Of a stretch of 64,000 bases of DNA, positions 26,654 to 35,433 are shown one piece after another (position 1 is the stretch's first letter; the number at the start of each line of letters is the position of its first letter). The DNA comes from Clostridia bacterium. GTDB taxonomy: Bacteria > Bacillota > Clostridia > Oscillospirales > Acutalibacteraceae. The position numbers and the translations under genes were made by a program. The stretch covers positions 40,165 to 104,164 of the forward strand of contig JAGASD010000004.1 in the NCBI GenBank assembly GCA_017621885.1, in the 5' to 3' direction. The notes below the pieces were generated by a model. That model saw only the letters and a program-made list of their open reading frames with translations, searched no databases and was not told where the DNA came from.

Positions 26654-28117
26654 TTATTTCGCTTTCTTTTCCTTGGGATTCATAAGGATGGCACCAATAG
26701 CCATAATTACTGCGAAAACAATAAGATAGAAGAGAACGGGGCAGGAGAAGGTGCCTTCTTCCTTTGCTGCAAGGTAGGGAAGGTAGCCGTGTGAATAAAT
26801 AGCGGCAAATACCATAAAGCCTGAACCGATGACACCAAGTAAGGGTAAAACGATTCTCTTGAGAACGGGTAATTCTTTCTCTTTTTTCATAAACATAATG
26901 AACATAGGAATGTAAAGCGCGTAGATTGTGATAATGGGAAGCTCTGAAGAGTCAAAGCAGAATTTGCCGAACCAGCCTGTGGGAGCAAGGTTTGCACCGT
27001 AGAAGTAAACAAGCCATGCAGCAACGATTACAAGACCGACAATACAAGAGTTTGAAGGCATACCTGACGCAGGGTCAATCTGCTTCATAAGCTTTGCTTT
27101 GGGACCGTAGCCACGTACTGAAATTGAATACATACCGCGGATACAACCGATGAGAAGACCGTTAAGAGTACCAAGGCAGGAAACAGCAACAAAGAGGTTA
27201 AGAATGTTACCGATAACGTTGCCGAAAACTTTAACGAAAGCAACAGTAGCACCGTCTTTGCGTAATGTGTCAACAGTAGCACCGCCTGCAACGCCTATGT
27301 AATAGAACAAGTAAATTGCAATGATGATTATACCGCCTAAAATAAGAGCGATGGGAAGGTTCTTTTTAGAATTTTTGATTTCTGAGTTGATAGATGTAGC
27401 AAGAATCCAGCCTTCATAAGCAAAAGCTGTAGCAACAACAGCGCCGAAAAGAACGGAGATGTTGCCTGTGCTTGTACTGAAGTTTGAAGCAAGGATTGAT
27501 GTTGCTTCTTCAACGGGAGCACCCGTAATATCGTGTGCAACACCGTAAATGATACCGCCCACTGCCATAAGAAGAAGGGGGATAAGCTTTATAAATGTAG
27601 CGCTTATCTGAAGCTTACCTGCAAGCTTTGATGAAAGTGTGTTAACTGCAAACACAAAAATGAGAATAAAGCCTGCAAGAAGGAAGGTTTCTGAGCTGCT
27701 TACGGGAGCAAAGCCCTGATCTGTGCTTGTGAGCGCAAAGTCAGGATTTACGGATTTCAAGAATGTGAGGAAATATCTTGCGGTAAGCCATGAAAGAACA
27801 GATGTCATAGCGGGAGTGTAGATGGTTGTTGCAAACCAACCCATCATATATGCATATCTGTTGCCGATTGTTGCTTCTGCGTAGTCAACAAGTCCGTTAA
27901 CCTTTTCGTAGCGCTGTGCCATAACACAAAAGGCAAGAACGCAGAAAATCATTACGATACCGCCGATAATCCATGCAAGAATACCCATGGGCATATCGCC
28001 GTCTGTTTTTTCAAGAATTGTCTGAGCCTTAAAGAAAACACCGGAGCCTACAACGGTACCTACAACCATGCAGATAGCCATCAGGAGTCCGTATTGTTTT
28101 TTTAATCCTGTTGCCAT
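26654..28117 (-). CDS. APC superfamily amino acid permease
   Basis: A 487-residue polytopic protein with about twelve membrane segments. The opening, GLLMAICMVVGTVVGSGVFF, has the GSG turn of the first broken helix that binds the substrate amino group in APC (LAT/SteT-like) transporters. EGWILATSINSEIKN lies in the helix-6 region. The substrate is an amino acid or a related amine; I cannot name it. The start is 34 bp after the C_GCAxxG_C_C gene on the same strand, with GAGGGTG upstream, so the two are probably cotranscribed. Confidence 0.85.
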   Translation of the reverse strand: MATGLKKQYGLLMAICMVVGTVVGSGVFFKAQTILEKTDGDMPMGILAWIIGGIVMIFCVLAFCVMAQRYEKVNGLVDYAEATIGNRYAYMMGWFATTIYTPAMTSVLSWLTARYFLTFLKSVNPDFALTSTDQGFAPVSSSETFLLAGFILIFVFAVNTLSSKLAGKLQISATFIKLIPLLLMAVGGIIYGVAHDITGAPVEEATSILASNFSTSTGNISVLFGAVVATAFAYEGWILATSINSEIKNSKKNLPIALILGGIIIIAIYLFYYIGVAGGATVDTLRKDGATVAFVKVFGNVIGNILNLFVAVSCLGTLNGLLIGCIRGMYSISVRGYGPKAKLMKQIDPASGMPSNSCIVGLVIVAAWLVYFYGANLAPTGWFGKFCFDSSELPIITIYALYIPMFIMFMKKEKELPVLKRIVLPLLGVIGSGFMVFAAIYSHGYLPYLAAKEEGTFSCPVLFYLIVFAVIMAIGAILMNPKEKKAK

Positions 28118-28151
28118 AAATTCACCCTCTAATAATAATAAATATATACAA

Positions 28152-28598
28152 CTAACCGAAGAAACGTCTGTCGAGTATTTCTGCGGCTGTTATAACAAAT
28201 TTAACACAGGGACGGGTTTTGTAATATTCCGCTGTCCTGGGGTCAGAAATCGGTGAGGATTTGCCTACCGTTCCTAAAAGCTCGCGACAGATATATGTGC
28301 CGTGAACCGAGTTAAACTCTTCAGCAAGTGACTGAATGAGCTTGTAATGTTCGTCTTTCTTTTGTTTTGGGTCTGTGTTTTCATAACCTTTAAGAAGACC
28401 TGCTACCATAAACATTCCTGAAACAGCACCGCAAACCTCGCGGAGTCTGCCCATTCCGCCGCCAAAAGAGGAGGCGAGCTTCATTGCAGTTTTTTCGTCA
28501 ATTCCGCAATCCTCTGCAAAAGCAACAAAAACTGCCTGACTGCAGTTGCAACCGTTTACAAAAAGTTCGGCAGCTTTTAATGAATGGTCTTTTTTCAT
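28152..28598 (-). CDS. C_GCAxxG_C_C family redox-type protein
   Basis: A 148-residue soluble protein with the family's Cys pattern: GCNCSQAVF (about 16-24), EVCGAVSGMF (about 54-63), ICRELLG (about 103-109) and TRPCVKFV near 130. The family is common in anaerobes and is thought to bind a metal or act in redox chemistry, but no defined reaction is known to me. It heads a likely two-gene unit with the APC permease behind a -35/-10 pair (28630-28658). Confidence 0.85.
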   Translation of the reverse strand: MKKDHSLKAAELFVNGCNCSQAVFVAFAEDCGIDEKTAMKLASSFGGGMGRLREVCGAVSGMFMVAGLLKGYENTDPKQKKDEHYKLIQSLAEEFNSVHGTYICRELLGTVGKSSPISDPRTAEYYKTRPCVKFVITAAEILDRRFFG

Positions 28599-28629
28599 AA
28601 ATATGCCTCTTTTTTGAATTATTAAACAT

Positions 28630-28658
28630 ATATTACAACAAATATCAGGTTTTGTAAA
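28630..28658 (-). promoter_or_regulatory. Putative promoter of the C_GCAxxG_C_C/permease unit
   Basis: On the minus strand TTTACA (28653-28658), a 17-bp spacer and TAATAT (28630-28635), about 30 bp before the start codon. Confidence 0.6.
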
Positions 28659-28716
28659 GTATTTTGTGTATATTTATATATTGTATATATGGGATTTTTC
28701 TGAAAGATTATCTGTA

Positions 28717-28745
28717 TTGAAAATCCCGCTGTTTTGTGATATAAT
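28717..28745 (+). promoter_or_regulatory. Putative sigma-A promoter of the GtrA gene
   Basis: TTGAAA (28717-28722), a 17-bp spacer and TATAAT (28740-28745), 38 bp upstream of the start codon. Confidence 0.75.
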
Positions 28746-28783
28746 AAAAATATCAGCTTGTATTACAAGGAGCTTTTTTGAAA

Positions 28784-29248
28784 ATGGACAAGATTAAAGA
28801 AATAGTTATTAAATATAAAGAATTTGTGCTGTATGCGGTTTTTGGAGTTGTTACAACCCTTGCAAATTTTTTTGCGTTTTTGTTGTCAGATTTTATTCTG
28901 GGCCCGGATTATTATCTAATAAGCAATGCCATAGCCTGGATTGTCGGTGTGGTTGTTGCTTTTGTAACCAATAAGCTGTGGGTGTTTAACTCAAAAAGCT
29001 GGAAGCTCAGGGTGTTCTTAAAAGAGTTTTCGGAGTTTGTAGGCGCAAGGCTTTTCAGCTTTGGTGTGGAAGAGGCAGGAATGTGGCTCTTTGTTGACGT
29101 TATAGGCTTCGATGAAAAATCTCTGAATATTTTCGGATTTGTAATTACCGGTGTCTGGATTGTAAAAATATTGCTTTCCGTTATTGTTGTTATATTAAAC
29201 TATTTCTTCAGTAAGTTTATTATCTTTAAGAAGAAAAAGGCTGAGTGA
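28784..29248 (+). CDS. GtrA family membrane protein
   Basis: A 154-residue protein with four membrane segments, among them FVLYAVFGVVTTLANFFAFL and NAIAWIVGVVVAFVTNKLWVF, followed by FNSKSW, the typical GtrA pattern. GtrA-like proteins are thought to help move lipid-linked sugars across the membrane or to assist glycosyltransferases. No glycosyltransferase gene is beside it. AAGGAG (28767-28772) is 11 bp from ATG 28784 and 5 bp from an in-frame TTG at 28778; either could start the protein, and the difference is two residues. Confidence 0.85.
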   Translation: MDKIKEIVIKYKEFVLYAVFGVVTTLANFFAFLLSDFILGPDYYLISNAIAWIVGVVVAFVTNKLWVFNSKSWKLRVFLKEFSEFVGARLFSFGVEEAGMWLFVDVIGFDEKSLNIFGFVITGVWIVKILLSVIVVILNYFFSKFIIFKKKKAE

Positions 29249-29258
29249 GATAAAATTG

Positions 29259-29298
29259 AACGGCTTTACCTTTCGATGACAGGTAAAGCCGTTTTTTA
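29259..29298 (+). terminator. Terminator after the GtrA gene
   Basis: AACGGCTTTACCT (29259-29271) pairs perfectly with AGGTAAAGCCGTT (29281-29293), then TTTTT. Confidence 0.88.
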
Positions 29299-29385
29299 AA
29301 TATCAATAAAAATAAAGAATAACATAAAAGCGTTGAGCAGCAAGAACAGCAAGTGGGTTATTATGTTACTGTTAATATTATGCTG

Positions 29386-30951
29386 TTAGTTTAGAATAAC
29401 ATAGGTTGTCGGAAGAATACCGTTTCCGTTATACGGCAATAAATATTTGCGGTCATATAAAATTGCGGCGGGTGCGGATATTGCATCTTCAAACAGACGC
29501 AAATACGCCATATTCTCGGCAAGCTTCTTCAAATGTAAGGGAATATGATTCTTTAATATTTTTGTAACCGTATACATCATTTTTTCGGCTTCATCTGCGA
29601 TTTGAGCAGCTGTGTCGGCAAAAATATTCTTCAATTTATCGTACTGTTCTTTTGTAAGGACAGGTGCATTTACAAAAAGACCTTCATCATTTGAAATAAC
29701 GTAACCCTTACGGACCATATCTGCAGCTAAAGCTTTGTCATTTTCACTGAAATGCTCTGTTTTTCCCTTGGCAATATCCAGGAACACGTTGGTTAGGTTC
29801 TGACGGTTAAAGTAGTAATGATGCACCATATCTCCATTTACAGGAAAATCCATAAACTGTACATAATCGCCTGAGCTGTTTACAACATTGGAAACTCCAA
29901 AACCAAAACCCGACTCCCATGGGGTTTGTCCGTCGTTCTCAGCACCCCAGATAAAGCACTCAGTACCATATTTGTCTTTAGGATATACAACCTTAATCTT
30001 ACTCTGCAGTATTTCTATTACCGAACTGTAAAGAATAATACTTACCATTTGCCAGGCAAAGGAGTTGCCGCCCATATCAGCCCCATAAAAGCCGATATCT
30101 CTTACGTCTTTTTCGTGCTTGGTAACGGCTTCGGTTAAAATATCCGCAATTTTCTCTCTTAGTTGAGCTGTTTTGGTGTTTACTTCTTTGGAAAAATCTC
30201 TTGTAAAGATTACTAGGTTGGTATAATATCTGTTTCCGTCTTTTTTCAAAAGCTCATATTCGCAAAGCTCTGCCAGTTTATCCTCCATATACGGAAGAGA
30301 GACGCCGATTTCAAGACTGATTTGCTCAGCGCTGAGTTTATCATTATAGCATGCAAATAAAATGTTCTGTGATATTTTGCTGTCGCACAAGTGATAATAG
30401 CGGTTTGCTCCATTGCCCCAAAATAATAGTGAAAGTCCTTTAGGGTTATAACTCTGTTGACCGTAGTTTCGTTCCATGCTCATTCCTTCTTTCAAAATTT
30501 GTCGTGATTTGAAAAGCAGATATTTTACCATGCTTTCGCTGATCGAGAGTAGATTTGATATTTCGGAACACGATTTGTTTTCGATATAGTATAAAATAAC
30601 AGCTTTACGGTATTTTTTCGAAAGTAACGTCAATTCACGGCGAAGCAAATATAAAGATGAATCATCTTCTGCTAACGGTTCTGCTGTTTCGGGTAAATTG
30701 TCTGTTATTTCGTATTCTTTACTTTTGGCTTTGTTTTTACACCATTTTTTATAAACGTTGCTTGCAACTGCCCACATAAAGCCGTATACTGCATCAACAT
30801 TCCGGATATTATCGTAAGATTTATATATTTCCAGAATGATCTCTTGAGCTAAGTCTTCGGCTTCAAAATGGTTAGATGTCCGGGCACTGCAGTAAGACAA
30901 AAGAGCTTTTGCCATCTCTTCAACCTTTGTATCAAGTTCCTTTTTATCCAA
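29386..30951 (-). CDS. ECF-like sigma factor with a ~350-residue C-terminal extension
   Basis: A 521-residue protein. Residues 1-160 form a sigma-70 pair of domains: sigma-2 (FEAEDLAQEIILEIYKSYDN, AVYGFMWAVASNVYKKW) and sigma-4 (LSKKYRKAVILYYIENKSCS, ISNLLSISESMVKYLLFKSR). ECF factors usually end here. This one continues: a second winged-helix-like unit (about 200-260: LSAEQISLEIGVSLPYMEDK, LAELCEYELLKKDGNRYYTN), then about 260 residues with no motif I know, which may be a sensor. The start is TTG 30951, set by AGGAG 8 bp upstream. No anti-sigma gene is beside it, which suits an in-built regulatory domain. A 12-bp palindrome (30975-30986) lies before the gene. Confidence 0.75.
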   Translation of the reverse strand: MDKKELDTKVEEMAKALLSYCSARTSNHFEAEDLAQEIILEIYKSYDNIRNVDAVYGFMWAVASNVYKKWCKNKAKSKEYEITDNLPETAEPLAEDDSSLYLLRRELTLLSKKYRKAVILYYIENKSCSEISNLLSISESMVKYLLFKSRQILKEGMSMERNYGQQSYNPKGLSLLFWGNGANRYYHLCDSKISQNILFACYNDKLSAEQISLEIGVSLPYMEDKLAELCEYELLKKDGNRYYTNLVIFTRDFSKEVNTKTAQLREKIADILTEAVTKHEKDVRDIGFYGADMGGNSFAWQMVSIILYSSVIEILQSKIKVVYPKDKYGTECFIWGAENDGQTPWESGFGFGVSNVVNSSGDYVQFMDFPVNGDMVHHYYFNRQNLTNVFLDIAKGKTEHFSENDKALAADMVRKGYVISNDEGLFVNAPVLTKEQYDKLKNIFADTAAQIADEAEKMMYTVTKILKNHIPLHLKKLAENMAYLRLFEDAISAPAAILYDRKYLLPYNGNGILPTTYVILN

Positions 30952-30974
30952 TTCTATATCTCCTTTGTTTTATC

Positions 30975-30986
30975 ATCACCGGTGAT
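30975..30986. promoter_or_regulatory. 12-bp palindrome before the sigma-factor gene
   Basis: ATCACCGGTGAT is a perfect palindrome about 24 bp upstream of the TTG start. It could be an operator used by the winged-helix part of the same protein; this is inference. Confidence 0.3.
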
Positions 30987-31160
30987 TTCACTTATATAGT
31001 GGAACAAAAACTCATTCGGTTAATTTTTGATGAAACTTTTTTAAAAAAATTGTAAAATATTTTTTCGGTATTCAGCCGCAAAGAAAACGAACGGAAAATG
31101 TGTCGGCAATTTAGCGGAATTTTTCTTGAGATACTGTTGGTATGTGATTCACTCATTTTA

Positions 31161-31262
31161 TCAGATAGTATCTGATATAACAAGTAAACGAAGCCAATAT
31201 TCTGTTTCAGCTGTTTCTTTAAGCGAAATTTGGAACTTGGCGATAAAATCAGCCTTATTATT
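31161..31262 (-). pseudogene. Remnant of a four-helix-bundle (23S rRNA intervening-sequence type) protein gene, shorter copy
   Basis: Read on the minus strand the bases encode NNKADFIAKFQISLKETAET, then EYWLRLLVISD and a stop at 31161-31163. This is the typical C-terminal half of the four-helix-bundle family (ISLKET.ET.YWL.LL). No start or first half exists; upstream sequence is a palindromic repeat. It is a tandem partner of the copy at 31388-31579 with several substitutions. Confidence 0.7.
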
Positions 31263-31389
31263 AAAGAATAAATAAAAAAGAATAAAGAATAAAGAATAAT
31301 TGAAGCGGCAAAAACAAATTGTTTTTTTATTTCTTATTTATTCTCTATTCTTTATTCTTTATTCTTTTAGGCGAGTTCACCTCGCCGCT
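31262..31389. repeat. Palindromic AT-rich repeat, copy 1
   Basis: An arm rich in aagaataaagaataa is mirrored by attctttattctttattc, with gaagcggc and caaattgtttttttatt between, and the unit ends in a small hairpin GGCGAGttcacCTCGCC. A nearly identical copy is at 31579-31698. Confidence 0.75.
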
Positions 31390-31579
31390 ATTTATTTTCT
31401 TTTGCAGTATTCAAGGTTGAAATTAAAATCTTTTTTATCTCAAGGCAATCATCAAGAAGTGAATCTCCTTCTTTCTCCGTTAAGTAATCTGATAAAACAA
31501 GAAGTCTCAACCAATATTCTGTTTCAGAAGTTTCTTTGAGTGAAATTTGAAGCTTGGCGATAAAATCAGCCTTATTATT
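31388..31579 (-). pseudogene. Remnant of a four-helix-bundle protein gene, longer copy
   Basis: The minus strand encodes NNKADFIAKLQISLKETSET, then EYWLRLLVLSDYLTEKEGDS, LLDDCLEIKKILISTLNTAK, ENK and a TAG stop at 31388-31390. This is a full C-terminal half of a four-helix-bundle protein (intervening-sequence type) with an undamaged frame, but the N-terminal half has been replaced by the palindromic repeat at 31579-31698. The gene is thus a fragment. Together with the copy at 31161 it shows a tandem duplication of about 317 bp. Confidence 0.75.
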
Positions 31580-31698
31580 AAAGAATAAATAAAAAAGAAT
31601 AAAGAATAATGAATAATTGAAGCGGCAAAAACAAATTGTTTTTTATTTCTTATTTATTCTCTATTCTTTATTCTTTTAGGCGAGTTCACCTCGCCGCT
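31579..31698. repeat. Palindromic AT-rich repeat, copy 2, next to tRNA-Arg
   Basis: Same layout as 31262-31389, ending with GGCGAGttcacCTCGCCGC two bases before the CCA end of the tRNA gene. The hairpin could serve as the tRNA terminator, but it lacks a T-run in that direction. Confidence 0.75.
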
Positions 31699-31700
31699 TC

Positions 31701-31775
31701 TGGCACCCCCTATAGGAATCGAACCTATATCTAATCCTTAGGAGGGATTTATTCTATCCATTGAACTAAGGAGGC
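31701..31775 (-). tRNA. tRNA-Arg (anticodon CCT)
   Basis: Read on the minus strand: acceptor GCCTCCT pairs with AGGGGGT (two G-U pairs), D arm GTTC/GAAT, anticodon stem AATCC/GGATT with loop CTCCTAA (anticodon CCT), T arm ATAGG/CCTAT with TTCGATT loop, discriminator G and an encoded CCA. It decodes AGG. Confidence 0.95.
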
Positions 31776-31807
31776 GTATATTCTGTTGCCTTAAAAGCAA
31801 CACAGTA

Positions 31808-31835
31808 ATTATATCAAATCTTATTTGTTTGTCAA
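31808..31835 (-). promoter_or_regulatory. Sigma-A promoter of tRNA-Arg
   Basis: On the minus strand perfect TTGACA (31830-31835), a 16-bp spacer and perfect TATAAT (31808-31813), 32 bp before the mature 5' end. Confidence 0.85.
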
Positions 31836-31957
31836 TACATTTTCGTCTGACCATATAAAAAACTCCTCGTTTGGTATTTGCTGTATAGTCAGAATTGTTG
31901 TAACATAATGCATATATTATTATCGGCAGAATATTTATTGAAATTAAGGAAGAGTGT

Positions 31958-32503
31958 ATGAACAAATCAATATATGAACAAACAAAAGCCGCAATTTCAG
32001 AGCTTTGCGAGATTGCAGAATTAAAGCAGGGGAGCATTGTTGTTGTGGGTTGCTCAACAAGTGAGGTTGTGGGTGCAAAAATAGGAACAGATTCAAACCC
32101 CGATGTGGCAGGGGAGATATTCAGGGCTCTTTATGATTACACCGAAAGCAAAGGGCTGTTTCTTGCCGTTCAATGCTGTGAGCATCTTAACAGAGCAATT
32201 ATTACAGAGCGTAAGGCTGTACCTTTTGCAGAACCCGTAAACGTTGTTCCGCAGCCTAAAGCAGGCGGCTCACTTGCAACCAAAGCATACAACGGCTTCA
32301 AAGAGCCTGTGGCACTTGAGGAAATAAAGGCGGACGCAGGTCTTGATATCGGTCTGACTTTAATCGGAATGCACCTTAAAAGGGTTGCAGTACCTCTCAG
32401 ATTAGAAAATAATAAAATCGGTGAAGCAACGGTGCTCGGTGCACGAACAAGACCGAAATTTATCGGCGGCGCAAGAGCCGTTTATGATGAGGATTTGTTA
32501 TAA
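31958..32503 (+). CDS. DUF436 (UPF0340, YwlG-like) family protein
   Basis: A 181-residue soluble protein of a conserved Firmicutes family without an assigned function. SIVVVGCSTSEVVGAKIGTDS (about 26-46), FLAVQCCEHLNRA (about 68-80), and AGLDIGLTLIGMHLKRVAVP (about 129-148) are typical, with conserved Cys in the first two. AGGAAG lies before the ATG. A weak promoter (TTGCTG 31878, TAACAT 31901) is possible. It is often found near glyA/upp-type genes elsewhere, but not here. Confidence 0.88.
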   Translation: MNKSIYEQTKAAISELCEIAELKQGSIVVVGCSTSEVVGAKIGTDSNPDVAGEIFRALYDYTESKGLFLAVQCCEHLNRAIITERKAVPFAEPVNVVPQPKAGGSLATKAYNGFKEPVALEEIKADAGLDIGLTLIGMHLKRVAVPLRLENNKIGEATVLGARTRPKFIGGARAVYDEDLL

Positions 32504-32584
32504 TTAATATTGAATTTTTTATAAATTGAATTGATGCTTCCTTTCCGGAGATACTAAAAGTATTTAAGGGAAGGAAGTTTTTTT

Positions 32585-32899
32585 ATGTCAAAATCTCAAA
32601 CCAATAAATCTGATAACAGAAAGCTGCAAAGCTATATAAACAAAGAAATAAACAACGAAAAATTCAGTCCGCCCGTTGATATTTCAGTGAAGTATGCTTC
32701 TTGCAATCCCGAAAGCTGTGAGGAGCAGATAAACGTTTACGGTACGCATAACATTCAGCCCACAGCAAACACGGATAACGATTTTCCTGCAATTGCACAA
32801 GGCGCAACCCCTGAAATGGAAAAGCGTACACAAGAATTCTTCAGGGATGGTGATGATTTTAATCCTGCGTCGGATATGTCGGGAGATGATTGCTTCTGA
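32585..32899 (+). CDS. Small acidic protein of unknown function
   Basis: A 104-residue hydrophilic protein with no membrane segment and no recognised domain. It is rich in Asn, Asp, Glu and Ser, with Cys at about 36, 41 and 103. The start is supported by GGAAGG (32570-32575) at a reasonable distance, and a terminator follows. Its place just before spoIIE might point to a sporulation role; that is only a guess. Confidence 0.6.
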   Translation: MSKSQTNKSDNRKLQSYINKEINNEKFSPPVDISVKYASCNPESCEEQINVYGTHNIQPTANTDNDFPAIAQGATPEMEKRTQEFFRDGDDFNPASDMSGDDCF

Positions 32900-32905
32900 A
32901 ATTTT

Positions 32906-32950
32906 AACAAACGCATTTTTCCTTTGCTGTGAGAAATGCGTTGTTTTTTC
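32906..32950 (+). terminator. Terminator after the small acidic protein gene
   Basis: AACAAACGCATTT pairs with AAATGCGTTGTT (one bulge) and TTTTTC follows. Confidence 0.75.
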
Positions 32951-33094
32951 TTTATTCGGCTGTATAGGGCGAAGTGACGGCTTTTTCAATAGTATGCGAC
33001 ACAAAATAATGATATTTTACAGCAAGAATGCGACGGGTTTTTCGGACGTTTTTTAGTAATATGATAAAAACATTAATAAGTAGGAGTATTTTTT

Positions 33095-35422
33095 ATGAGT
33101 GTCACAGAAGCGGTGAGGGTGTATCGGGGCAAGGTGCAGGAGAAGGCAAACGGCGATTTTAAGAAAACTGTTTTGGAGCACGGTGTTGGCGTTGTGTTAG
33201 GGCTTCTTTTCAGCTTTTCGGGTTTTTCGAAGGATTTTTCACCGTTTGGTGTGGCTTTCGCGGCAAGCGTTTCAAAGAATTGCACCATAACTGCAGGTCT
33301 TGGGGCTGTTATAGGCTATTTTATAACTCTTGATTCTGTTACGGCTTTGCGCTATACGGCATCGGTGCTTGCCTTGTGCGTTATAATGACCGCTTTAAAG
33401 CCGTTTAAACAGCTTAGGGACAACCCTTTTACTCCCGTGGCGGTTGTGTTTGTGTGCGTTCTTGTAACGGGGCTTGCCATTGCATTTTCGCAAAAAGTTG
33501 AATTTGCTTCATTCTTACTCTGCTTTGCAGAGAGTGCCTTGGGAGGAGCATCGGCATTTGTTTTTTCAAAAAGCCGGAGTGTCCTCAGTCTCAAGGGCGG
33601 ACTTTCAATGCTTACGTCAAAAGAGGCAACGGCAGTTGTTATAAGCATTACTCTTTTGCTGTTATCCTTGAGAGATTTCAGTATTATGGGCGTTTATCCC
33701 GTTCACATTATTACTCAGCTGCTCATTCTTATCTGTGCGTATTATTGCCGCGAGGCAGGCGGTGCAATTGTCGGTATTTGCGGCGGTCTTACAATGAGCC
33801 TCGGGACCGAAAACGTGTTTCTCCTTGGGTTTTATGCCCTTGGCGGACTTCTCGGCGGTGCTTTTTCAGCATTCGGAAGAATTGCTTCATTCGTTGCTTT
33901 TTTGTTCTCGGGTGTTGCGGTTACGGCTATTGCTTTTCAAAAGGCTGAGATTTTACCCGTACTTATTGAAACGGTTGTTTCGGGAATAGCTTTTATAATA
34001 TTGACATTGAAATTTAACAGTAGCCTGGAGCGTGTGTTTCTGCCGGCGGTAACCTCACCTGTAATTGATTCTGTGAAAAGCGGTATTATCGGCAGATTAA
34101 AAAATGCATCCGAAATCTCTTCGGAAATATACACATCTCTTACCACGGTGAACGAAGCTCTCAATAAAAATGACAAAAATGATGTTGAAGATATAATCAA
34201 AAAAACAAGGGAGCAGGTGTGCGGCTCCTGCGGTCTTTACGACGTTTGCTGGAAGGAAGGCAGAGACCAGACGGTAAACAGCTTTCGGTCCTTGCTGGAT
34301 TTGAAAAAGAACGGGATTTACCTTGAATACAAAACAATTCCTCAGCAGTTTGCCTCAGCGTGCATTCGTTCCGAAAACGTCTCAAGCAGCTTCAATAAGC
34401 TATACTCGGAATACAAGCTTAATGAAACAAATCAAAGCAGGATAAGTGAGATATATAACCTTGCATCACAGCAATTTGTAAATGTGTCGGCACTCCTTGA
34501 TTCTGTGTGCGACGATATGAGTCAGGATTTAACGTTTGATATGGATATTGCTGCAAGAGTGAGAGCGGCGGCAGCTTCCTGCGGATTTGAACCGCTTGAG
34601 GCGTGCTGTGTGCTGAACAGTGCTGAAAAAATGACGCTGGAAATAAAAATTAAAATCCCTTATGACAAAACTAACGTTAAGAATTTCAGCTCACAGCTTG
34701 ACGTTATAACAAAACGCCGACTTGAATTGCCTGAAATTGAAATTTACGGGACGTATGCACATTTTGTCTACAAGGAAAAACCAATCTTTAAGGTGGTTTC
34801 TGCAGGTGTTCAGTTCAATGCTGACGGTGAAAGGTTTTCGGGAGACTCTTTCACGACCTTTGAAGATAAAAAAGGCTTCTTTTACGCAATTATTTGCGAC
34901 GGTATGGGCACGGGTACAAAAGCGGCGGTATCGTCAAATCTTGCAGTAACCCTGTTGGAAAAGCTCATAAAAGCAGGTTTCGGCATTCAGTCTTCGGTAA
35001 ACACCGTGAATACGTCGCTTATATCAAAATCCGGGGATGAATGCTCTGTGACCTTGGATTTGGCAGTTTTCGACTTGTTTACGGGAAGAGTTGAGTTCTA
35101 TAAATGCGGTGCGGCGGATTCAACAGTAAAACGAAACGGTAAAATTACCGACGTAGGATTTTGCTCTTTGCCGTTGGGAATAATAAACAAGGCGGATATG
35201 GGCTGCGGTTGCGGAACCTTAAATGCAAGTGACGTTATTGTTATGTGCTCCGACGGTGTAAGACCCGAGGATACAGCTTTTTTAAAACGAAGTCTTAAAG
35301 AGTTTCAAAACGGGAGTGTGCGTAATTTTACAACGGACGTTTGTGAAAATATAAGACGGATGCAAAAAGGAAAGAAAGATGATATGACGGTGCTCACTAT
35401 GGCAATAATAAAAAATGATTGA
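33095..35422 (+). CDS. spoIIE: Stage II sporulation protein E (PP2C-type phosphatase)
   Basis: A 775-residue protein. The N-terminal third holds about ten membrane segments, the middle is the regulatory region with a Cys cluster (EQVCGSCGLYDVCWKEGR, about 370-387), and the C-terminal PP2C domain starts near 570. AIICDGMGTGTKAAVSSN (about 597-614) and VIVMCSDGVRPEDT (about 713-726) carry the metal-binding Asp residues. In B. subtilis SpoIIE dephosphorylates SpoIIAA to switch on sigma-F in the forespore and takes part in polar septation with FtsZ. Its presence implies the capacity, at least ancestrally, to form endospores. clpC follows without a gap. Confidence 0.93.
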   Translation: MSVTEAVRVYRGKVQEKANGDFKKTVLEHGVGVVLGLLFSFSGFSKDFSPFGVAFAASVSKNCTITAGLGAVIGYFITLDSVTALRYTASVLALCVIMTALKPFKQLRDNPFTPVAVVFVCVLVTGLAIAFSQKVEFASFLLCFAESALGGASAFVFSKSRSVLSLKGGLSMLTSKEATAVVISITLLLLSLRDFSIMGVYPVHIITQLLILICAYYCREAGGAIVGICGGLTMSLGTENVFLLGFYALGGLLGGAFSAFGRIASFVAFLFSGVAVTAIAFQKAEILPVLIETVVSGIAFIILTLKFNSSLERVFLPAVTSPVIDSVKSGIIGRLKNASEISSEIYTSLTTVNEALNKNDKNDVEDIIKKTREQVCGSCGLYDVCWKEGRDQTVNSFRSLLDLKKNGIYLEYKTIPQQFASACIRSENVSSSFNKLYSEYKLNETNQSRISEIYNLASQQFVNVSALLDSVCDDMSQDLTFDMDIAARVRAAAASCGFEPLEACCVLNSAEKMTLEIKIKIPYDKTNVKNFSSQLDVITKRRLELPEIEIYGTYAHFVYKEKPIFKVVSAGVQFNADGERFSGDSFTTFEDKKGFFYAIICDGMGTGTKAAVSSNLAVTLLEKLIKAGFGIQSSVNTVNTSLISKSGDECSVTLDLAVFDLFTGRVEFYKCGAADSTVKRNGKITDVGFCSLPLGIINKADMGCGCGTLNASDVIVMCSDGVRPEDTAFLKRSLKEFQNGSVRNFTTDVCENIRRMQKGKKDDMTVLTMAIIKND

Positions 35423-35433
35423 AGGATAGTTTT

